From NCBI RefSeq assembly GCF_008831285.2, contig NC_045146.1:13015149-13075148 (forward strand): 60,000 nt of DNA, read 5' to 3'. The notes beneath the pieces were generated by a model that saw only the letters and a list, made by a program, of their open reading frames with translations, was not told where the DNA came from and did not search any database. Each line of letters opens with the position of its first letter. Position 1 is the stretch's first letter. A program made the position numbers and the translations under genes. This DNA comes from Nymphaea colorata. Lineage: Eukaryota > Streptophyta > Magnoliopsida > Nymphaeales > Nymphaeaceae. Positions 12,714 through 23,880 of the stretch are shown here, one piece after another.

Positions 12714-15700
12714 TCAAATGACCATCTTACTCTCGGAGTCTCTTTCCGACCGCGCCGACGACGCGAACCCGCACACGAAAAACCTGACCCTCTTGGCGCG
12801 CTCGGCCCACCTGGCTAGGGCCGACGACGACGTCGAAGCCACCGACGGCTCCCTCGACCCCAACGCCTCCTTCAGCCGGAAGTTCTCCCGCCTCAGCATC
12901 TCCATCTCCACCCCGAACCCACCACCACCGCTGGCCACCAGCGCAGCCTCTGCCCTCCTTCCACCACCGCCACCAGTACCATCACCCATCCTACCCAGGC
13001 ATTCCCTGTTGCGTTTCTCGAGGCCGTACACTTGGGCCTGAAGGTCCTCCACCCGTCGGCTGAGCATGCACACCCGGTGGTCGTCCCTGAGTTTCAGCAG
13101 GCACCGGCCCAACTCCCCGACCTTCCGCTTCAGGAATACCACGTCCGCGATCAGACCCTTGTTTTCCTCCGTCACCGCCGCCACCCTGTACGAGAGCCGC
13201 CCGTTCTCGCCCAGCAGGATCAGCCGCTCCGACTCCAGCACCTCCAGCAGGCTCTGCTGCAGCTCGATCTTCCTGGCGGAGTCCCGCCCCGCGCTCCTCT
13301 CGCACTCCAGCTCGTGCCGCAGGAGATCCGCCTCCACCTGGTTCGCCACAGCCTCCACGACCAACAGGTCTGCCGCCTCCTCCCCATCGTCCTCGTCCTC
13401 CTCTCTGGTGCACAACCTCCGTTTTCTGCTGCTGCTACTGCTGCTAGTGGCCGTAGTGCAGCTGCTGTTCTCTTCAACAGTGTGGCAGGAGATGGCGGCA
13501 CTGCTGCAGCAGCTGCCGATGCTGCTGCCCGCGTCCTCGTCCGAGTTGGCGTTGGTCGTGTCCGAGGTGCACGTCGCATGCTGCGTTTGGCTGCGGATGT
13601 GGGCGTACCGGTCGGCGAGGGAGAGATATCGGCGATAGACATCCTGAAGGAGGGTGAGGAGTTGAGGCCTTTTCCGGTAGTAAATCTCCGCCCTCCCCGC
13701 GAAAGAGTCCCCGCCGATGTCGTCCGTCGGGTCCAACGACACCTCCTGCATCCTCCGGTCCAGCTCTGCACCAAAGCATGTTCCCTCCGCTCATCAGAAG
13801 GGCAGAAACGGAAAGCCAAAAAGCACCACGGATGAAAAATCGGACCGCGCAACCGGACCAGGCAAAGGTCGACATTCTGATCACGTTGGCCGGACGGCCA
13901 AGCCTGGCCGACCCTGACACGGACATAATGGGAGGCAAAGTTTTACTCCAGAGGCGCTCTGCAAGGATCTCAACCTACAGGAGCCTACAGATCGGCAAAT
14001 CTCGGTAAAAGCGACGCGGTAGTCGGGAAATGACAAATCAGAAATAATTAGACGACCGGAACTTTTTTCAGACTCGCAGTTATAGAATAAAATTCACGCG
14101 GCTCGAGGAACGGCATTAGTGACGAATGCAGTGAGCAGGTGAAACGGTAAGAAGCAGGAGCAATAAAGGGCAGAGACTATCTTTAATTTGCTGATAAGTG
14201 AACATGGATTTTTGGGGACCATAAATGGGACCATGAAAATTTAAGAAACATAATAGAAAGAGAAGATATCCCACTTGCCGTTCTCGGCACAAAATCAACG
14301 TCATATTCAAGATTTTTGGTCCTCACAAGTTTTCCAGAATACGTCTTAAATGCATTTCCCTGCACCAAGAACTGCATCAGACTGTGCTTCTGCAGGCAAT
14401 GGAGTCGATTCAGAGTATGATTGCAGTGACAGGGAAGGGGTCAATAAGATCAAAATCGAGAAAAGAAGACAATAACTTCTCTTAGAGATGACAGCAAAAT
14501 GCTCCGGAAGGTCAGAGTTAAACGGGAGCTTCATTTAAGTCAAGGAACACTAATTCGATTAACAGGAAAAAAATGGCACATCTCCATTTAGTGCATACTA
14601 GTGACGCAAAATGTTTCCGACCAGTTGATCTTTCTTTTACGTGGAAACCGCTCGACACTCGAAATAAACGCGTTCAAATCGCTAACTTGTTACTCTCTGT
14701 ATAAATTTGGCCGTTTAAGGATTTGTCACCTCTGGGTGAAAATACCTAAATCTGTTCATGTAAAACAAAATAAAAAATAATAATATATAGAGATTAAATT
14801 TAACACATATCTCAACACCCAAAGTTTTACCTTCTATCTTGGTCCTTATAGTCATAAATTTTGGGCATTCATCTTTGTTCTTAAGAACACTTGAAACTAC
14901 CAAACAACCTATAGATTGGATGTTTAAGACTAAAAATTGTATACATAAATGAACACAATTTGTCAATTGAAACGTATGTTTACCTTCAACACAGAATGCT
15001 ACACAATTACCAATAAGACCAAATAGCCAATGACAACGACCAATGACGAATAGTACATCTGGCTAACATAACGTAAGGAAGAAGGGAAGCAGGTGAAAAG
15101 GGAAAGCAAGGAACCGTCACACCGCAAAGAGCAATCTGGTTGGATAGAATTGCGAAGAGAGCTGATCTAGCCGAAGGCGACGGCTGCATGCCCCCACTGT
15201 TCAGAAAACGTCGTCACTCGGCCAGTGGGAGGACGCAATGAGACGCAATCAGAACACGAAAAAAGACACAACCGGCCTGAAAACGATAGAACGCGGCCGT
15301 TCCTGACCAACATGCCAACTTGCCCCTAAAACTACACCCCTACCCACCAAACCTAAGCATTGAAGCCTATCATTCATACCCGGCTAGAGATGGCTCAACT
15401 AGTTGCTTATCAAACCAGACCAAGACCCACTAAATTCCTGACCTACAATTAGGGTAAGAGTCTACTAGCATGTACCCACTAAATAAGTAAATTCCAATTT
15501 GAAATTCTTGTTGTATCTGATTGAGTTTTAGGGACATTTAGTGCGTGCTAACTCGGAAATTAAGGGCCTTCATAAACTCCTTCCATATAAAGGGCAAAGT
15601 TTTTAATCTCAATCTTAAATTTGTTGATATGAAACGCCCACTTACCACATTAAAAGAAATCAAATTCTTATACTGTCACACAAGCAAACACACTGTTACC

Positions 15701-16854
15701 TAGTCCATTTCTTAGAAAAGAAAAACGAGAGAGCAGTACCGTGAATATCTGACAAAACAGTAAACTGCGGTACACAGTGCACACAACACACTCAAAGTAA
15801 TGTGTGCTGTTAGGGGAAGGGAAAGGGAGCAGCAGCCCTTGTTGTCATTTGGCTGGCAGCTGAAGAGAGGGTCAAGTCTGGCAGTATGGCAGCAATCAAA
15901 TAAATGAACCAAACCTACTTAGAGGAGGGGAATTAAATGGGGAGCAGGGTAAAGTTGCAACCAGGCGTCCATTTTAATCTACAGGCTTGTTGGTATGTAC
16001 CATAATCCAGAGCTACGGATACAAAACGAAGATAATGACCAGCCAGAAGGCACGCAGTAACACAGGACTGGGCTTCCTTGGATTCCAAGCTTCCTCTGTC
16101 ATGTTGGATCTGACTCAGATCCAAAGTTCAGATTCTGAATCAGTATTAGGAATGGATTTTGGATCTGGACTGGTAGAATGGGCCTCCCAATAATTTCTTC
16201 TCACAACAGGGGAACGAGACGAGAGCGAAATTTACCCAACCATGGGAATTTGGTTCGACCTGACAACCGAAGTGCTGTGCCAGTGCATCTATCGAAGCAA
16301 AATGCAGAAGAACTATAATGGCTTTATACATTTTTTTGGATAAAGAAGTTAGCTGAAACTAAACACGAAGTCTGCAGATAGGATAATTTTACACTCCACA
16401 GCTTTGAAAAGCAAAAAAAAAAGGAACAGGAAAAACGGGGAGGGAATCCAAGGGAACAATTTTCTGAACATTCCCCCGAGCTAAACACTCCCTAAACGAA
16501 GCAGGAAACAAGAAGCTCGGAAAACGCTTGCTTCAAGAAGGAAATGCCCCGGAAGAAAGTATCCACGAATCGAGAAACGGACCCTCCCGAGCCGAGGACA
16601 TTTCCGTCCATTCGCGACGGCCACAGCTGATACCAGGCAAACCGCGCCGAGAAACATGAACCTCTAATAGACGCGAAGAAGGATAGAGATAAAAGAAACG
16701 AAAGCGCGAGAAGAAAAGAGGGAGGAGGCCGGCGGCGGTGAGAAAGAGAAAGGCAAGAAGAATACCGACCGTTGATGGAGGACTGCAGCCAGCATGGCTT
16801 GGAGGAAACCTGAGAATTCCGCCGCCGGCGCATCTGTAGGAAGTCGACGCTCAT
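12714..16854 (-). CDS. NAB-domain (NETWORKED/KIP1-like) coiled-coil protein
   Basis: Predicted actin-binding adaptor of the plant NET/kinase-interacting family, linking F-actin to membranes. Two exons (minus strand): 16854-16770 and 13765-12714, joined across a 3.0-kb intron. The split codon restores Glu29 inside KPCWLQSSINELDRRM, exactly where NAB domains continue, which supports the join. The product is 378 residues. The NAB domain spans about 10-85 and includes DSFAGRAEIYYRKRPQLL. A Ser/acidic linker follows, with SRKRRL as a possible nuclear signal (141-146). Coiled coil runs over about 157-283 with a shorter helix near 314-330. Exon 2 is far more GC-rich than its surroundings. The N-terminal WWW..SH signature of classic NAB domains is absent, as I recall for short KIP1-like members. 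The start at 16854 is the only Met in frame before the conserved block. Confidence 0.85.
13766..16769 (-). other. 3.0-kb intron of the NAB-domain gene
   Basis: Non-coding stretch inside the NAB-domain gene. Donor is ACG|GTCGGT at 16769 and acceptor GTGCAG at 13766. I see no nested gene or recognisable mobile element in it. Short open frames (for example 14183-14377 and 15007-15189, minus) have no family resemblance. It is much longer than the rest of the gene and may carry regulatory sequence, which cannot be judged from sequence alone. Confidence 0.6.
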
Positions 16855-17679
16855 CTCTCACACTGCCAGACGACTTAAAGAGAGAGAAACGAGAGAGAGA
16901 GAGGGCGTGGGGAGCGCAACTCGGAAGCCGACGAGAATACCGAAAAACTGAGAACAAGAGGAGGAGGACGACTAGGAGGGGAGATGAGGGGAAAAAGGAA
17001 GAAGAGGGGACGATCGAGAGCGAAAGCACGATCCCGATAGGCGAGATCGTACGGTCAATAATGATCGGAGGGCCCGAGATTCGAAATTCGTATTATAAAG
17101 TAAAAAAAAAAGAGTTATTGGCGATATGACGGAATTGCCCGTCGAGCGTGTCGGCCAGCGCCGCGAGGGAAACCCGGAAAGGGACAAAAGGTGACAGTCC
17201 CCAGTGGGACGCCGCTAGGGACATCATTCTGCAGCACCATGCGACAAGTGGGGAGCGCCACTGGGTCGAGCTGGACCGTAGCAGTGACTCGGGATAATCC
17301 GATTTTCCACCGAGAAATATCCGATACGATAGTTCTAGGACATTTTGCTTAGTTTATTTGGTTGCTTTGTCGACTCTTTGTGCAGCCTCAGCAACATGAC
17401 CTCCTAATATTTTCTAAATGATATGTATTAGTGGGTATTTGAAGCGACTGCAATATATCTAAGGAGACTTTGAAGAAATTCTCCACTTTATCATCTGTTT
17501 CTTGAACTTTGTGTTTCCTTTTCATGCTGTGCGCAGCTAGGGCGATTAAAATAAGCTATTGATTCTGCTATGAAACCGACAATATACGTACCCTTATATT
17601 AAGGATGACTTCGAATACAACTAAGAAGTTAGACATGAACTCAATTGAAAATTAACTATAAAAGGTATATGTACAGTAT

Positions 17680-17683
<4 letters not shown>

Positions 17684-17732
<49 letters not shown>

Positions 17733-17750
17733 GGAGAGAGAGAGAGAGAG
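17684..17750. repeat. Compound TA then GA microsatellite
   Basis: A TA run (about 17684-17717) passes directly into a GA run (to about 17750) with a single GGG interruption. Confidence 0.95.
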
Positions 17751-19739
17751 ATTAGTGTAACAAAGTTTCATGGACCAAGCTCAGCTGAGTATCTTTCAAG
17801 GCCTTTTATATGGGACAGTTGATGGTCTTACTTGAGAATTAGGCTCACATTATACCTGATGCAATTTTCATGATTACGTGTCTCTGCATGCTAAGCGCAC
17901 ACACGTGACTTATGTAGATTGATGTAGAAATGAGACCAACATGCACATCGAATTTTCGTGCTTAGTGTAATTGAAACCATTACAAACATTAAAATAACAT
18001 TTGCACGTTGATCATTCGTTTGGGTAAATTTTCAAAATCATGTAACGTCAGGCATGCATTAATTAATTTTCTTAAACCATATGGTTAGAAAAAATAGTAA
18101 TCTTGGGTCTTTCTTTCAAATTGAATGGAATAACATTCCACTCGAGAACCGGATATCCGGGTCGGAAGAAAACTGCCGGAGGCCGAGTCGGAGATGCCGC
18201 GCGTAGGATTTGAAATTTGAAAAGAAAATTCAACCTTTTTTTAGTTTAATTGTTTTTTTTTTTTCCTTTTTATTCCTTTCCCCCTCCGTGGCGATAATAA
18301 CGAAGAGGAAGGCAGAGGGAGCGGAAAAGGAAAGGGATAAATGGGGAAAGGGACGAGTTAGGAGACGCGTTGCGGTTCAGATCGACGCACGGAAACGACG
18401 ACTACGAGCGCACACGAAAACAAACGTTTTCTTTATATTCCATCTACACATTCGTCCGTAGTACCAAATTTTTCTTCTTCCTCATGATCAATCCGCGGGT
18501 TTCATTTTCATATCCGATCATTCTTCCGTGTTGGTTGCCCTCGTCTTCCGGATTGGCAAGTTTCCTTCTTGGCTTTCGGATTTGATTTTATTTAATTAGA
18601 AATCTAAACCCAAATTCAACAGTAAAAGGTTAAATTGAAGCCGAATACTAAGAATAAAGAAGGTAGGGCAAATGCAATCATTCCAAGGCAACGCTTTCGT
18701 AAGTGGTAACGAGGAGAGTCTCCGTCCTTTTTCGTTTCTCTTTTTCCCTTTTCTCTTTATATTTTTCTGATCCTGTTTATCGCCAAGACATGTCGATCGG
18801 AAATCAGCTGGAAAATCGATTGTTTCGATGGACGGTCGAGCGAGAGAGAGACGGCCATAGTGATTTTGTAGTTCTTCCAAAATCAAAAGGTGGCCAGTAC
18901 AGCAGCGTCCACGAAACCGGCGGAAATAAATTTTGCTGCTCGGCATTTTCTTTGGTGGAACAGAAAAAGTTGGGGGATAACGGCTCGGACGCTGTCAAGT
19001 ATTTTTCCTCCACCATCTTCCAAAGTTTGAGATTCAAATTCTCAGCCCCTCTTGGTATGACATTTAAGTTGAATAATGTATTATATGTATACCGCCAAAA
19101 CTTTGGAAGTGTATATTCTTAAGATTTTGCACTACGGGAGGTTTTCCTGGTTAAACGTTTTTAAAAAATGACTCTTATTAGAGATCTATGTTTTTGTCTC
19201 TCTTTTGACAATGTAAAGACGTTGAGTTCTTATCATCACGAAATGTGATGGCATGGAGAGACGACGAGGCGATGGACGCATGTTTCTTTGGATATTGCAG
19301 CTGCCCTGCCGGAGCAATATTAGCCACAATTAGTCGAAAGCCACGCCTGCCGTCCTTTTCATCTTTCATGGCATCTTCCCTCGTTCTCGCAAGCTGCTTC
19401 CCTCGAAATTGACGTTGTGTAGTATGGGCCCAGCACAGTCCGTTTTAATAATGGTCATGGTCGTCGTGTTTGCACCACTATTTTAGTAGTATATGCAGAC
19501 CTGATTTTCTGGGAAGCCCAGAAGTTTGACAGTAAAATTTCAGGGATAAAGAACCATTTTGTGAGATGATGCAATTTGTTTTTCGGAATGATACGGCTTG
19601 CTGGCTCATGCGTTCCCACTTACATTTGTAGTTCAAGATATTTTTATGTTAAAAAACTAAGCGTGAGTTGTAGTATTATTTTATTTAGGTGGAGAGTGAA
19701 AGAGAAAATGGAGAGAGGAAGCGGGAAGCGGCAAGCGGC

Positions 19740-19900
19740 AGGGCGGTGCGTGTGGGCAACTGCCCACACGGATCCAAAAAATATTATGTTTATATTGATA
19801 TTTTTTAGCAATTTTTCTTATTTACACATTTTACTCCTTAAAAATTTAAAATTTTAGATTATTGCCTCTTAACAAAAAAGTTCTGGGTCTGTCCCTAAAA
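19740..19900 (-). repeat. Dispersed repeat, second copy (inverted)
   Basis: Starts with GTGTGGGCAACTGCCCACAC, itself a short palindrome, and ends near AAAAGTTCTGGGTCTGTCCC. That is the reverse orientation of the family at 9098-9255. AT-rich interior, no coding capacity. Boundaries are approximate. Confidence 0.5.
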
Positions 19901-20610
19901 AGAGGATGGAAGACAAAGGGTTAGAGAATTTGGTTTAATAACAGGAGCTCTCACACACACACACATATATAGCACATAAAGGAAGCAATAGCAACAATTT
20001 ATGTTACAGTGACAATTTATGGCATTTTTAGCAATGGCTTGTCATGTTTTTAGTAATGGTTTATAGTATACTTGTCACAGCTTTTAAATATTTAACTATC
20101 CAGCGACAAGTAGATTTCAATTTTCATAATATATATGAGACATATGTTTTGAATACTAACAGGACTCCATCACAGAGTGTTTGATAAAAAAGAAAAGCCT
20201 TGTGTTCTTCAAACTTTGATTTACTGCAACACATGCTTTATAAACATTGTCTTGTATGAAGAAAGATGTGATCATAGATGCTTTTCCCAAATTCAACAAA
20301 CAAAAGCTGGACGTAATGATATCATGTTTCTTGAAAGTATGACATGATGTTCTCAGAACATTTATTCGAAGACGTTACGGAACACGCATCTAAATTTCTC
20401 CATATCCTTTGCTCCACCAATCACACAAAGTATGTGGTCCTAAATCACAGAATCAACAGTAAAATCTATACGAATACACTCATGTTGTTCAGTACTCTTT
20501 TATGCCAATGCTTTTATAAAGATGTAAAGTTCTTCAACCTCTGTAGTTGTATGCAGCAGAGCTCTACCAGCTAGTAAAACAACAATTACATAATTAATAA
20601 GATTCAGGGA

Positions 20611-20955
20611 TTATGGTAAGACAGGCTCAAATGCTTGTAAGGCTATCACAAAATGGTTTTCCCACACCTGAGCCCTGTAGTACTTTACGGCGGTGCTGCT
20701 ATTGACCTCCATCACCAAACGGTAGTGCACTCCTGATGCCTGCAGCTGCTGCGCCTCCACCACGGCCGAGAATTCAAACTGTGTCTGCATCCCCTTGTTG
20801 TACTCGGTTACGGCGAATTTGCCTATGTCTTGAACATGGTCATCGTTCTTCACATCCTCAATCTGTTGCCAGCCGCCGGTAGTAGAAGCGGCACCGACGA
20901 ACGTTAAAGAAGTTAATAAACAAAGAAGCGAGGGGACGAAGCGAAGACCCTTCAT
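20611..20955 (-). CDS. Secreted phytocystatin with altered inhibitory loop
   Basis: Single-exon cysteine-protease inhibitor of the plant cystatin family, 114 residues, acting on papain-like proteases in the secretory pathway or apoplast. A signal peptide covers about residues 1-22. The mature chain has the N-terminal Gly pair before Trp (27-29), the plant LARFAV-type helix as IGKFAVTEYNK (44-54), and the second-loop Trp98. The first inhibitory loop, normally QxVxG, reads LQASG at 71-75 when aligned on the upstream VV and the downstream Tyr78. The Gly is kept but the Gln and Val are replaced, so inhibition may be weak. It stands alone, about 1.2 kb left of the duplicated region. Family call is firm; activity is uncertain. 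Confidence 0.9.
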   Translation of the reverse strand: MKGLRFVPSLLCLLTSLTFVGAASTTGGWQQIEDVKNDDHVQDIGKFAVTEYNKGMQTQFEFSAVVEAQQLQASGVHYRLVMEVNSSTAVKYYRAQVWENHFVIALQAFEPVLP

Positions 20956-21457
20956 GCTTCTTCTGGTCTAGCTCGGTGAATGAATAAGCCGCATATAGTT
21001 CAAAACTAACTCCAGTTCATAGAGCTGAATTTAACAAATTTGAAATGCAAGATATGAATAGCCATATGGTGTAACTTGTTCTTAATGGCAGTTTTCCTTT
21101 TTCCTCCCTTGAATCATTAGGCGAAATTACCTCACCTAAAGTTGATGGCTTCATGTCGGAGCAGGTACCTCACACAGCCTGCATGGCAAGGTAGGGCGCC
21201 ATGCTTGTGTATGGACGGTTCACATACTTCACTTTGAATTCTCGATTCACTGATTTTTGTGCCTTTTCTTCACCTGCCATCGAGACTGTTCTAAGTGACA
21301 TGCACTAGCGTTGTAAGCCCAGTCCGATTTGTCAGCTCTGAGGCACTGTTAGGCACTGATAGCAGATGTAGACCAGCGAGGAACTACAACCTACTAAGTG
21401 TTACATGGGCTATAAGCTGCTAAGAGGTAAGATTTAGGGTCGCAAGTGGTCGATCTA

Positions 21458-21504
<47 letters not shown>

Positions 21505-22189
21505 AGAGGTCCAATTTTGAGTTGGCCTTTGAAGGGAGGTCGTTTGATGTTTAGAACGCTTTGTGAATGTCTAATGAATCTGTTTTAAAATTGAAGCAGA
21601 TACATTGAGTATAGTATATTGAATCTATTATAATTTTAAGTCAAATTCAAAGAATATTAAAACACTACTCCTAATGCCAAAGTGTCGCCAATGTATTTTG
21701 TTGTCCTTGATCTCATCCGTTTGCCGCTTTTGTCAAATGTGATCATCCATTCTATGTCTTTACAATGAAAAAATTCCTCCCAAGTTGTGGGAACTTAGGC
21801 GGGGCTTAGTGTTAATTGATGTCAAACTTTATAAACCATGCCGAGCTTTATATATCAATCAGGTGCCAAGGGTTGGATCTCCTTCTCCAGCCAGCTATCG
21901 GGTTTCCTGCAAGCCGGATCCAGTTTACAAGCGTAGTTTTCTGCATGGAGAAGCTTACAAGCATGTAAAGGGTAGACGGAGCCTCTTAAGAAAAGAGGGG
22001 GAAAACTACGAAAAGAAATAGAGAAACCACATAAAGCTGCCTCGTGATTTTAGTCGGTCATCAAGGCAAAATAAAACCTAAGCTTAGTAGCGAGGTCAAA
22101 GCAAATTCTAAATTCTGAATGTTTGGGTTGATATCGTTGAAGAAGAGGAGATCCAATTGTTGGTTTACCTTTGGCCTTGCTCTTTATCC
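20956..22189. other. Cystatin upstream region, no gene seen
   Basis: Non-coding stretch from the cystatin start to the left edge of the duplicated unit. It contains a compound TA/TG microsatellite at 21460-21504 and short uninformative open frames. The cystatin promoter must lie at its left end, but I could not fix a TATA box. Confidence 0.6.
21460..21504. repeat. Compound TA/TG microsatellite
   Basis: About 30 bp of TA followed by a TATG/TG run upstream of the duplicated segment. Confidence 0.9.
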
Positions 22190-22720
22190 AAGACAAAGAT
22201 TCCTTTTTTCCTCGGTAACATTCAACTTAACACGAGGGGATGGGGCATTTTTAGTGTAAAGAAGCTATATGACCTCATAAACAAAAGAGAATGAATATTT
22301 TATTGAAGGCACAATTTTTTAGTTCAACCAGAAAGTGGGAAAACTTTTGCCTTTCTGACACCGTATATTGTATATATTATATAGAAGTTGAAAGTTAGGA
22401 TAATCAGATCCAGAAAGTACTCAAAATCCCAAGGGATGAGTGACCCTCGGTGAGGTGGCTGGACTCTAAGTCCTGGGTTTCCCTCAGCCACTTTATGTCT
22501 GGCCCCGTCATGGCGTATCTCACGCCTGACTGCGCTCATCATCCCGACTCAACACGACTATTGGCTCAGTTACGCTCATTCCTTGCACCGACTCCATGCA
22601 AAGAAATTTAAACATAACGACGCAAAAAGGAAATTTTATTTACGGTTTGGAGAACGTCTGTCGAAGTTTGGCCTTTCATCACAATTCCAACTTTTTCAGA
22701 ATGATTCTCTGTATTCTCCT
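22190..22720. repeat. Unit-edge block, copy 1
   Basis: About 530 bp shared with 37752-38290 at clear but imperfect identity. In the plus direction it includes a stretch reading GWGIFSVKKLYDLI, which resembles the segment before the zinc-binding domain in plant LINE polyproteins, so part may be an old LINE remnant. In the right unit this block abuts and overlaps the 3' end of the phytocyanin gene. Here it runs directly into LINE sequence. Confidence 0.7.
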
Positions 22721-23202
22721 TTTTGGTTGGAACGAATACTCACCATTGATTTCTATTTGCCCACGAGACGGTTCATCCTGTTTCACAACGTAAGTCATCG
22801 AGCATTTGCTTTACAAAATTGATATTTCTAAGGGCTATGATCATGTTAAGTGAAACTTTCTTGAGGCTTCTGTATCACATCTTGGTTTTCATCCCATATG
22901 GATCCATAAAATTATGCTACGTGTTAAAATGCCTCAGATTCTATTCTCAGTAACGAGAAAGAAGGGGAAAATTTTGACAGCGAAAAAGGGCTGAGACAAA
23001 GTGATCCTCTCTCATGTTTCTTGTTTTTGATTGCTATGGACATGTTGACAAACAAACTTAAGTCAGGTGTGAGGAGAAATATTATTGAAACTCCCATTCT
23101 TGCTAGCGAAATAGTTGGTGTAAATTCAACGGTGTTTGCCGATGATATCTTAATGCTTTAGAAAGCCTTCCGTAAATCTCCAAGAATATACCAATGCTGT
23201 TT

Positions 23203-23256
23203 CTATGAGCTTTACTGTGGGGTTGGCATATGAGCTTTACTGTGGGGTTGGCATGC
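23203..23256. repeat. Short tandem duplication inside the LINE
   Basis: The segment ATGAGCTTTACTGTGGGGTT followed by GGCAT occurs twice in direct succession just after the FADDI block. It adds to the evidence that the LINE is no longer under selection. Confidence 0.85.
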
Positions 23257-23415
23257 ATGTCAATGTTAGATAAATCCCTTTCTATTTCCCATTTAACATA
23301 GAGAAGAGGGATATTGACTTTGTTGCTCAGCAATGTCAATGGAGAAGTGGTTTTCCTTTAAAATATATTGGTTTTCCCCTTTTACCATTCCCCTTGGGGG
23401 TTTTCGGGCATCCAT

Positions 23416-23880
23416 TGTAACGCCCCAAATAGTTTAGTCCCGTATTGAAGATTATGAGAGATCTTCAAGGGTTTATAAAGGGGGTCACTGATGAGAAGAT
23501 TGTCTTAGTTTCTAGCCTTTTTAGGTTTAAAGCGCCTTAAGGAGGGTGGATTGTAACCCCCCAAAAAGTATAGTCCCATATTTAAGATTGTGAAAGATCT
23601 TCAAAGGTTTATAAAGGGGGTCATTGATGAGAGATTGTTTTGGTTCTTATTTTTTTTAGGTTTGGAACTGAAACTACTAAGGGGTGAGTTGGGATCCGTC
23701 GAACAAGGGGCCTGAGACCATGAGTGTTTTTAAGTTTGGAGCTGAAACTGCTGGGGAAGGCCTGAGCCCATGAGTGATTATGCTCAAAGAATTTGAGGTA
23801 GGTTCATGAAACAATATGTTACAGGAATCCAAGTTGGGCAGTTTTACTGAAAAGTAACAATGTGTTACTGGTGCCAAACA
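23416..23880. mobile_element. LTR-like insertion nested in the LINE
   Basis: About 465 bp interrupt LINE coding similarity: conserved LINE protein is seen up to about 23410 and resumes at about 23882. The insert begins TGTAACGCCCCAAATAGTTT. After 136 bp it has a second, diverged copy beginning TGTAACCCCCCAAAAAGTAT. Both copies share TCTTCAA(G/A)GGTTTATAAAG. The TGTAACxCCC opening and the TTTATAAAG TATA-like core are typical of plant LTR retrotransposon or TRIM termini. No coding region is present. Target-site duplication was not identified. Confidence 0.55.

Larger units (their letters stand above)
16855..20610. other. Intergenic, no gene recognised
   Basis: Lies between the start of the NAB-domain gene and the stop of the cystatin. 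The first 200-300 bases are the presumed promoter of the NAB gene. A TA/GA microsatellite sits at 17684-17750 and a dispersed repeat copy at 19740-19900. The longest open frame (18703-19122, plus, 139 codons) has a hydrophobic start but no domain I recognise; it overlaps an equally long minus-strand frame and I do not call it a gene. Confidence 0.55.

Noticed and set aside
12991-13852. Several long open frames on both strands (for example 13032-13835 plus, 13220-13852 minus, 12991-13413 minus)
   Set aside because: They are shadows of the GC-rich second exon of the NAB-domain gene: Arg/Ala/Gly/Pro-biased translations with no domain.
18703-19122. 139-codon open frame with a hydrophobic start, plus strand
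   Set aside because: No recognised family, no splice partners, no repeat elsewhere in the window, and an overlapping minus frame of similar length. Not enough to call a gene.
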